Assembly (NCBI GenBank): GCA_016871575.1
Contig: VHCW01000022.1
Span: 1 to 56,170 of the forward strand
Source: Verrucomicrobiota bacterium
Lineage (GTDB): Bacteria; Verrucomicrobiota; Verrucomicrobiia; Palsa-1439
Length of the DNA: 56,170 nucleotides
Direction of reading: 5' to 3'
The notes beneath the pieces were generated by a model. That model was not told where the DNA came from and made no database searches. It saw only the letters and a list, made by a program, of their open reading frames with translations. Numbering within the stretch: position 1 is the first letter of the stretch; every line of letters starts with the position of its first letter. This document shows, one piece after another, positions 50,726-56,170 of the stretch. Position numbers and translations under genes: made by a program.

Positions 50726-53107
50726 TCAAAAGACCCTGCCAAAGTCACGTTGCTGCGGGACCGCCACGCCGCCGGGCATGTCCATGCGGGGACGCACTTG
50801 AAGCGCGGCAGCGCCTTGGACGAGCGGTTTGAGAAGGGACTGATAAACGGGATCGTTGGTGTCCTTGAAGAGCGGCGGAAGTTGTTCCTTCTTCGGCTTG
50901 GCGAGTTCGAGGCCGCCGGCTTGCTTGGCGAGATGGGCGTTGAGCAGGCGGCTGAATTCGGGGCGGGTGAGGTTGATCGCGTTGTTGAGCGGAGTGGCGT
51001 GGCAACCGGCGCAGTGTTGTCCGAAGACGGCACTGAGTTCGGCGAACCACGGTTCGGGTTGGGGTTTGACGCGCTGGTTGCCGGGAACGGAATGCCACGG
51101 ATCGCGTCCGCCGGTGGTGTACGGGCGGCTCATGTCCCACGTGGCGTAGTACTGGACGTTGGAGTCAATCCACGTAAAGACCCGGCGGCGTTCGTCGTCG
51201 GTGAGATGAACGTCGTTATGTTTGGTTTCGATGAGCGTGCTCAGGCGGCTGACCATCGAGCCGCTTTGGAGCGCGGGGAAAACGCCGGTGGGGCCGGTGT
51301 TGATGTAATAGTAGGCGACCATGTTGCGTTCGATCAGATTGTCGTAGGACATGTTGAAGAAACGGGTCTTGTCGCCGCTGAGATCGAGGCGGGCCGCCGG
51401 CGCGCGGCCGCTGTGGCAGCGAATGCAATGGCGGTCCCAAATGGGTTGGACGTGTTTGACGTAGTCAAACGGCCCGGCGCCAACCGACGGCGGTCGGATT
51501 GCATCGGGAGGACGCGTGAGGCGCGGAGGTGGCTTGATGGTGGGCGGCGGCGCCTTGAGGCGGTCATCGTGACAACCGACGCAGGAGACCTTTTCGCCGG
51601 TGGTGATCTGGGTGACGGAACCCATGCGCTGGATTTCCTTGCCGTCTTTGTCCAGCGCGATGAAATAGAGTTCGCAGTTGGACGGCGCCCGAAAATAAGC
51701 GGAACCATCGTCGTCAACGGGAACTTCGCCGAGGTTCTCCTTCACGTAGTAGCTGCCGTAGCCGACCAGCGGGTAGTGATCGTGAAAGCGCGGGCCTTCG
51801 GTGTTCCACTTCTTCGGAAGCTGGCGGCAGACGCGGAGTGATTTGACCTGGCCGCGCTGGACGCCTTGTTCGAGCAGCCCGTAGTAAACGTCTTGAACGA
51901 AAAAGGTTCCTTCGCCGGGTTCTTGCGGCGCTTCAGTGCGAATGATGTTGCGGGGCGGTTCGCGCGACGCGAGGGTAACCGGCGAAAAGAAGTTTTCACC
52001 GGCGCGGGCAAACACCACGGTGCGCGTGCCATCGTAGCGGAACAGGCAAATCCGGAATCCTTCGCCGGGCCGTGCGGCGTTGCCGACGGCGGCAAGAAAC
52101 AGGCCGTCCCGAACAGGCCAGGGGTCCGTGACAGCTTGCGGGAAGAACTTGTCGCCGGGTCTCCAATTGGTGTCGCGCCAGTCCCGGCCGCGGGTGATCT
52201 GGTACGGCGTCTCAAACGTGAGCTTGCGCATCGCGTTGGTGTTTTCAAGGCCAAGAGTGCGGCTCACGAGCGCGATGTCGCCAATGGGCGGATGATGATG
52301 CGCCGCCATGGTGACCAACACGTCGTCAGTGCCGGGGACGGGTTTGCCGCCGTAACGGGAGTTTGGGATGGTGAACGTGTTGCCGAAGTAAAGCTGGAGC
52401 TGGCGTCCGTCGGGGTGAATCGTCCAGAGTCCCTGCCATGAGAAGATGTTTTTGTCCTGATACTCCCAGCGCGTGCAGAGAATCGCGCCGCTGGGCATCA
52501 CCGCCGGCGCGCTCGTGCAAAGCGTGGTGAAATCAATCCGCCGGAGATTCGAGCCGTCCGCGTTGCAGATATACAGCGCGGAAGCGAGGTAGTCCTGGCA
52601 AACCGAGTACGACTCGACGCGCGACGAGCAGAACACGATCCGGCCATCGGGATAATAGACCGGATTGAAATCGTGGTAGGGGCCGTGTGTGATCTGTCGC
52701 AAGCCGGTGCCGTCGGTGTTGATCTCCCAGACGTGGAACGGGTCGTCGTTCTTTTCCTTGTAACTGAACACGAGTTTTGTGCCGTCCCATGACGGGCTGA
52801 TGTCCCAGACGAAGCCGTCGGCCGTTTCGAGAATGACGTTGGGCGGCTCGCCGGGTTGCGATGGGTCCCAGACGAGAATCGCTGAGCCGCGGTCGGTCCG
52901 GCGCGAAAACATCGTGCCGTTGGTGCCGCGCAAGCCGTAGGCGCGCCGCCGCACAAACGCGAGGCGCGGGAGCTGGCCCGCCAACTCGCGCTCCTCCGGC
53001 GTCATCGAATCCGCCGCGCTGGCTGTTGCCGTCTTGGGCGCCTGGCAGTCGCCATCTGGCGCGGCGACCAGCAGCAACGGGAGCAGGATGGGGAGAAGCC
53101 TTCGCAT
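50726..53107 (-). CDS. TolB-propeller protein with three c-type haem sites (HzsA-like)
   Basis: A 793-residue exported protein (signal MRRLLPILLPLLLVAAPDG). Residues about 60-400 repeat the TolB/WD40-like pattern (GFVWDISPSWDGTKLVFSY; NPVYYPDGRIVFCSSR). C-x-x-C-H sites occur at 509-513 (CVGCH), 561-565 (CIRCH) and 699-703 (CAGCH), so three covalent haems are expected. The layout matches proteins annotated as hydrazine-synthase-alpha-related, found widely outside anammox bacteria, so hydrazine chemistry should not be assumed. Electron transfer or oxidation of a periplasmic substrate is the safest statement. ATG 53107 preferred over TTG 53113. Confidence 0.85.
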   Translation of the reverse strand: MRRLLPILLPLLLVAAPDGDCQAPKTATASAADSMTPEERELAGQLPRLAFVRRRAYGLRGTNGTMFSRRTDRGSAILVWDPSQPGEPPNVILETADGFVWDISPSWDGTKLVFSYKEKNDDPFHVWEINTDGTGLRQITHGPYHDFNPVYYPDGRIVFCSSRVESYSVCQDYLASALYICNADGSNLRRIDFTTLCTSAPAVMPSGAILCTRWEYQDKNIFSWQGLWTIHPDGRQLQLYFGNTFTIPNSRYGGKPVPGTDDVLVTMAAHHHPPIGDIALVSRTLGLENTNAMRKLTFETPYQITRGRDWRDTNWRPGDKFFPQAVTDPWPVRDGLFLAAVGNAARPGEGFRICLFRYDGTRTVVFARAGENFFSPVTLASREPPRNIIRTEAPQEPGEGTFFVQDVYYGLLEQGVQRGQVKSLRVCRQLPKKWNTEGPRFHDHYPLVGYGSYYVKENLGEVPVDDDGSAYFRAPSNCELYFIALDKDGKEIQRMGSVTQITTGEKVSCVGCHDDRLKAPPPTIKPPPRLTRPPDAIRPPSVGAGPFDYVKHVQPIWDRHCIRCHSGRAPAARLDLSGDKTRFFNMSYDNLIERNMVAYYYINTGPTGVFPALQSGSMVSRLSTLIETKHNDVHLTDDERRRVFTWIDSNVQYYATWDMSRPYTTGGRDPWHSVPGNQRVKPQPEPWFAELSAVFGQHCAGCHATPLNNAINLTRPEFSRLLNAHLAKQAGGLELAKPKKEQLPPLFKDTNDPVYQSLLKPLVQGAAALQVRPRMDMPGGVAVPQQRDFGRVF

Positions 53108-53137
53108 CGTCAAAAGGGTTGCACGAAAGACAACAAC

Positions 53138-53172
53138 TTGGCAACCCGAATCACAAGATTTTCGGTTGCCAA
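53138..53172. repeat. Hairpin upstream of the HzsA-like gene
   Basis: TTGGCAACCCGAA (53138-53150) and TTCGGTTGCCAA (53161-53172) are complementary with one bulged base. It lies 30 bases upstream of the start of the HzsA-like gene (minus strand) and at the 5' edge of the DUF1080-like fragment (plus strand). It may be a regulatory site or an old insertion boundary. Confidence 0.55.
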
Positions 53173-53464
53173 CGACCTGCGCGCGGCTTTATACAGCCGC
53201 GCCATCTTCGCAGACGACTTCTCCGGCAACGGCTTCGGCCCGCGCTGGGGTCACTACAAAAGCGGCAGCGTCGTCAAGGACGGCGTTCTCGTCGGCATCA
53301 CGCCGGAGAACTCGGACCACTCGGCGGTGGACAACGTGCGGTTCCCGGCTGAACGCGACCTCGCGGTGTCGGTCAAGTTCCGCTTCGTCAGCGAGAAGGC
53401 GAAGAGCTTCAACGTCTGGTTCGACGACAAGGACTACAAAGGCTCGCACGCCGGCCAAGCGTTG
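53138..53464 (+). pseudogene. Fragment of a DUF1080/laminin-G-like secreted protein
   Basis: About 109 codons read as the N-terminal half of a known secreted family: AIFADDFSGNGFGPRWGHYK, VVKDGVLVGITPE, DLAVSVKFRFVSEKAKSFN, VWFDDKDYKGSHAG. There is no ATG and no signal peptide, the first in-frame start is a TTG inside the hairpin at 53138, and after GSHAG the expected HICRV continuation is replaced by sequence that is the complement of the neighbouring ThuA-like gene. Full-length members are about 240 residues. It is therefore a fragment left by a deletion. Confidence 0.7.
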
Positions 53465-53471
53465 AGTGGAA

Positions 53472-54347
53472 TCACTTCTTGGCCGGCACGCGGTGCTGGC
53501 CGTATTCGACGTTGAAGGTCATTTTGCCGGCGAGCTTGTCGGGCACGGGCTGGCCGAGCGCCCAGTGGATGGCGTTGATGACGAGCCGCTGGAAGGACTC
53601 AAGACGGAAATCGTCCGGGTGACCCAGCGAGGTGTAAAACGCACGTCCGCCCCATTGGTTTTTCCACGTCCACGCGACGGGACTGTCCTCGGCCGGTTTG
53701 TTTGGTTCCACGGCCTTGCCCATCAACAACTGCGTCGCATCTTTTGGCGGATACATCGGCACCACCTTGTAAAGCCACGACCGGCTGTGAAAGGTCTTGT
53801 CCACGCCTTTGAGGATCGGATTGCGCTCCGCGCCGGGCGCCATGGAAACGTCGGTGCTCGATTTGTGCCCGTAGTGCGTGTGGCCGGCCGCGCCACCCCA
53901 GCCCGGCGGTGTGCCGAGCGCGAACTCGCCGAACGCGTTCCATTTCTCCAGCGCGTGCCCCGCCGGGTACTTGAAGCTGTGCGACGTGGTGCGGAATCCC
54001 ATGACGGCTTTGCCGGTCTGCAAATAATCCATGATGAACTTGCACTGGTCTTCGGGAAGCTGGCGCCAGCGCAGGTAGAACACGGCAAGGTCGGCGGTCT
54101 TGAGCGCGTCGAGGCCGGGAATGTCCTTCTCGCCGTTGTGGTCGGGCATCGAGTAGAGCATCGTTGTCTTGATGCCGTAGTTCTTCTCCAACTCCTGCGC
54201 GACGATGGGCAGCGTCAACTCGCCGCCGTATTCGTGGTCGCCGGCGACGAACACCACGTGTTTTTTTGCCGCGCCGGCATTACCGGTGCATGCGGTCAGG
54301 ATGCACAAACTGGAAACCAAAAACCGGGACAGTGCGTTGCGAGTCAT
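53472..54347 (-). CDS. ThuA-like exported protein
   Basis: A 291-residue protein with an export signal ending at a possible lipobox (FLVSSLCILTACTG). The body is a ThuA/trehalose-utilisation-type glutamine-amidotransferase fold: KHVVFVAGDHEYGG at the start, ADLAVFYLRWRQLPEDQC, GKAVMGFRTTSHSFKYP (the position of the usual nucleophile carries no Cys), and WGGRAFYTSLGHPDDF near the end. Its biochemical role in other bacteria is unclear; carbohydrate metabolism is the usual suggestion. Its 3' end is the point where the DUF1080-like fragment is broken off. Confidence 0.8.
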   Translation of the reverse strand: MTRNALSRFLVSSLCILTACTGNAGAAKKHVVFVAGDHEYGGELTLPIVAQELEKNYGIKTTMLYSMPDHNGEKDIPGLDALKTADLAVFYLRWRQLPEDQCKFIMDYLQTGKAVMGFRTTSHSFKYPAGHALEKWNAFGEFALGTPPGWGGAAGHTHYGHKSSTDVSMAPGAERNPILKGVDKTFHSRSWLYKVVPMYPPKDATQLLMGKAVEPNKPAEDSPVAWTWKNQWGGRAFYTSLGHPDDFRLESFQRLVINAIHWALGQPVPDKLAGKMTFNVEYGQHRVPAKK

Positions 54348-54349
54348 AA

Positions 54350-54499
54350 ATGATTCTCCTTACGATTGCATCCAACCACAGGAAGCGCGCCCGTGTCAAG
54401 GTCGGGCATCGCGTCGCGTGGGAACCCGGCACGCCGGCAGAGCGGCGTGACTACAACAACAAGCTCGATGAGTTGATCAACGCCTTGAAGCGTTGGTAG
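54350..54499 (+). other. 49-codon open frame in a 278-base gap; possible 3' remnant
   Basis: An ATG at 54350 opens 49 codons ending ERRDYNNKLDELINALKRW and a TAG. The last 30 residues have the look of a natural C-terminal helix, but the beginning is basic and unstructured and no ribosome site is evident. It may be the tail of a deleted gene, since the neighbouring region also holds the DUF1080-like fragment. The rest of 54348-54625 shows no gene. Confidence 0.3.
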
Positions 54500-54625
54500 A
54501 GAGCAGAGAGCGCGGGCGAGCCGCCCGTTCCACTATTCTTCATCGCCGTGCCTGAGACCGGAGTGTCAGGTTTTGAGACGCGCGGCTCTGGCGGAAACAG
54601 GGGCGTTGCGGTAGTCTGTGAAACC

Positions 54626-55969
54626 ATGAAGACGATTTTGTTGGGAGTGATGATCGGTTGCGCAACGGGGGTTGCGATTGCCGGTGAGCCGCTGGCCGGG
54701 CAGTTGCACGTCGGTTGGGCGACGGTGGATATCACGCCGTCGGCGCGGGTGGTTCTGGACGGCAGCGGTTACAAGCGGGTGACCAAGGAGGTGGAAGATT
54801 CGGTGACGGCCACGGTGCTGGCGTTGGAGACACGGGACGGAGACCGGACAATCGAGCAGGCAATCATGGTCAGCTTCGACTTGGTCCGGATGACGAAGGA
54901 AGTCCACGAAGGGCTGCAACGCGAGGCCGCGAAGCGACTCAAGGATTTCGACAGCGCCAAGTTGTTCTGCGGCGCGACGCATACGCACTGCGGGCCGAGC
55001 ATCTCCTACGAGAAGACCGGGCCGGGGCAGTTGTACGACATCAGCAAGGAAACCGACGTGATGACGCCGCAGCAGTATATCTTGCTGCTCTACGAAAGAG
55101 TCGGCGCGGGTATCACGGAGGCGTGGCAGAACCGAAAACCCGCCGGCGTGAGCTGGGGATTGGGCCATGCGGCAGTCGGCTATAACCGGCGCCTGAGCTA
55201 CGCCGACGGCTCGGCCATCATGGGGTTCGACACCGCCCGTCCCGACTTCTCGCACATCGAAGGCTCTGAGGATCATACGGTGGAGATGTTGTTCTTCTGG
55301 GATGCGGACAAGAAACTCATGGGGATGTTGCTGAACCTCGCGTGCCCGTCGCAAGTCGGTCGCAAAGCGATCAGCGCGGATTTCTGGCATCCGATCCGCG
55401 AAGGCATCAAGGCGAAATACGGGCCGAAGGTTCACGTCTTTGGGCAATGCGGGGCGGCGGGCGACCAGTGTCCCGATCCGATCATCCACAAGAAGGCCGA
55501 GAAAATGATGACGGCGCGCCGGAAGATTCCGTGGAAACAGGAACTGGCCAACCGTGTGATTCGCGCGGTGGACGATGTCTGGCCTGTTGCACAGTCTGAT
55601 GTCCAGACGCGGCCCGTCTTCGCGCACCGGACGATCAAGGTGAAAATCCCCAACAAGAACTCCATCAACGAGGCACGCTGGATGCCCTCGCAGGTGCCCA
55701 TCGAGTTCCATGTGTTGCGGCTTGGCGACGTGGCGATGGCCACGAATCCGTTCGAGTTGTATCTGGACTACGGCGACCAGATCAAAGGGCGCAGCAAGGC
55801 CGTGTTGACGTTCATCTCCCAGTTGACGTGCGACCATCACGGATACCTGCCAACGCGGCGTGCGGTGGCGGGAGGCGATTACAGCGCCGTCAATCATACC
55901 GTCGGCCCGATTGGCGGCCGCGTGTTGGTTGACGAATCGGTCAAGGCAATCAACTCGCTCTGGCCTTGA
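54626..55969 (+). CDS. Neutral/alkaline ceramidase-like exported protein (second of three)
   Basis: A 447-residue protein with a signal peptide (TILLGVMIGCATGVAIAG). Family marks: VGWATVDITPSARVVLDGSG, SFDLVRMTKEVHEGLQ, FCGATHTHCGPS (zinc His-x-His) and VFGQCGAAGDQCPDP. The last motif takes the place of N-x-G-D-x-S-P-N of true ceramidases and has no Ser nucleophile. It may act on another amide or ester. ATG at 54626 is chosen for the signal peptide; earlier frames extend into non-coding DNA. It is followed by AAGGAG and a third family member. Confidence 0.82.
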   Translation: MKTILLGVMIGCATGVAIAGEPLAGQLHVGWATVDITPSARVVLDGSGYKRVTKEVEDSVTATVLALETRDGDRTIEQAIMVSFDLVRMTKEVHEGLQREAAKRLKDFDSAKLFCGATHTHCGPSISYEKTGPGQLYDISKETDVMTPQQYILLLYERVGAGITEAWQNRKPAGVSWGLGHAAVGYNRRLSYADGSAIMGFDTARPDFSHIEGSEDHTVEMLFFWDADKKLMGMLLNLACPSQVGRKAISADFWHPIREGIKAKYGPKVHVFGQCGAAGDQCPDPIIHKKAEKMMTARRKIPWKQELANRVIRAVDDVWPVAQSDVQTRPVFAHRTIKVKIPNKNSINEARWMPSQVPIEFHVLRLGDVAMATNPFELYLDYGDQIKGRSKAVLTFISQLTCDHHGYLPTRRAVAGGDYSAVNHTVGPIGGRVLVDESVKAINSLWP

Positions 55970-55983
55970 GAAGGAGAACGATC

Positions 55984-56170
55984 ATTTTTCCTGTAAGAAA
56001 TATATTGGCTTTGGGAGTGGTGGTGGTTCTGTTCGCCGGGGTTGGTGAGGGCCGACCGGGAGAACTGAGGGTTGGGTTCGGCCAAGCGGATATCACGCCG
56101 CCTATCGGGGCCAAGATGACTGGCCCGGCTACTCCCCGTAACGTGGGCTTGGATGATCGCTTGTGGGTCA
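55984..56170 (+). CDS. Neutral/alkaline ceramidase-like protein, third copy, cut by window end
   Basis: The frame encodes FPVRNILALGVVVVLFAGVG (a signal peptide), then ELRVGFGQADITPPIGAKM, the family's N-terminal motif, and runs off the window. AAGGAG lies at 55971-55976, but no ATG, GTG or TTG stands at the proper distance: the codons there are ATC (55981) and ATT (55984). TTG at 56005 would remove the charged start of the signal. ATT or ATC initiation, or an ATG lost by mutation or base-calling error, are the options. Position 10-15 bases after the second copy suggests one operon. Confidence 0.7.
   Translation, partial: MFPVRNILALGVVVVLFAGVGEGRPGELRVGFGQADITPPIGAKMTGPATPRNVGLDDRLWV

Noticed and set aside
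1-56170. tRNA, rRNA or transposase genes
   Set aside because: None could be recognised by eye on either strand; short or divergent tRNAs cannot be wholly excluded without a covariance search.

Overview
The window is high-GC DNA, densely packed with genes on both strands, and carries no rRNA, tRNA, CRISPR array or recognisable transposase. The gene mix suggests a free-living polysaccharide degrader of the Verrucomicrobiota (Pedosphaera/Limisphaerales-like) or a PVC-superphylum relative: many secreted and Tat-targeted CAZyme-like proteins, tandem ceramidase-like proteins, a HzsA-like multihaem protein, DUF4185, DUF5060 and ThuA proteins, and small palindromic repeats. The taxonomic call is an inference from gene content, not from a marker-gene tree.

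Layout. 1-2.9 kb: a 5'-truncated GH127 gene that begins inside a palindromic repeat array, then two toxin-antitoxin modules, MNT-HEPN (minus strand) and Phd-PIN (plus strand, with a good sigma70-type promoter). 2.9-25.1 kb: a long plus-strand run for plant-type polysaccharide use: a toroid/sandwich lyase-like protein, a stand-alone class II glutamine amidotransferase domain, a PL11 rhamnogalacturonan lyase (frameshifted), a DUF5060 glycosidase, an M14 peptidase, a TIM-barrel glycosidase, two beta-lactamase/DUF4185 proteins in mirrored domain order, an amidohydrolase, a GH105-like/GH5-like fusion broken by an in-frame TGA, a HGSNAT-like membrane protein, a sugar isomerase-like protein and the NAD(P)HX repair enzyme. 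25.1-29.2 kb: a minus-strand pair, GH42-like and ceramidase-like. 29.5-37.4 kb: mostly housekeeping genes (RmuC, L,D-transpeptidase, PPK2, lipoate ligase, LeuC, SixA, RuvB), interrupted by a small-ORF/nucleotidyltransferase pair and a GH5-like glycosidase.

37.5-41.3 kb: a minus-strand operon of the AmmeMemoRadiSam radical SAM enzyme, a tiny His-containing membrane protein and a membrane-embedded spermidine-synthase-like protein. 41.4-46.8 kb: a Tat-exported Gfo/Idh/MocA oxidoreductase, a second small-ORF/nucleotidyltransferase pair, a GH-like protein and a beta-propeller. 47-53.1 kb: a Memo-AMMECR1 fusion lipoprotein (partner of the radical SAM enzyme 8 kb away), a zinc-ribbon protein, a Crp-type regulator, a YqhD-like dehydrogenase and a TolB-propeller/tri-haem protein. 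53.1-56.2 kb: a DUF1080-like fragment, a ThuA-like protein and two tandem ceramidase-like genes, the last cut by the window end.

The points most worth following are: (i) two loci with the same overlapping small-ORF plus nucleotidyltransferase architecture, a candidate undescribed toxin-antitoxin type; (ii) an AmmeMemoRadiSam system whose radical SAM and Memo-AMMECR1 parts both carry export signals; (iii) the mirrored beta-lactamase/DUF4185 tandem; (iv) an approximately 118 bp two-copy hairpin element with a compensatory base-pair change; (v) a cluster of broken CAZyme genes. The three single-lesion calls (frameshift, TGA, non-ATG start) could each be a sequencing error.
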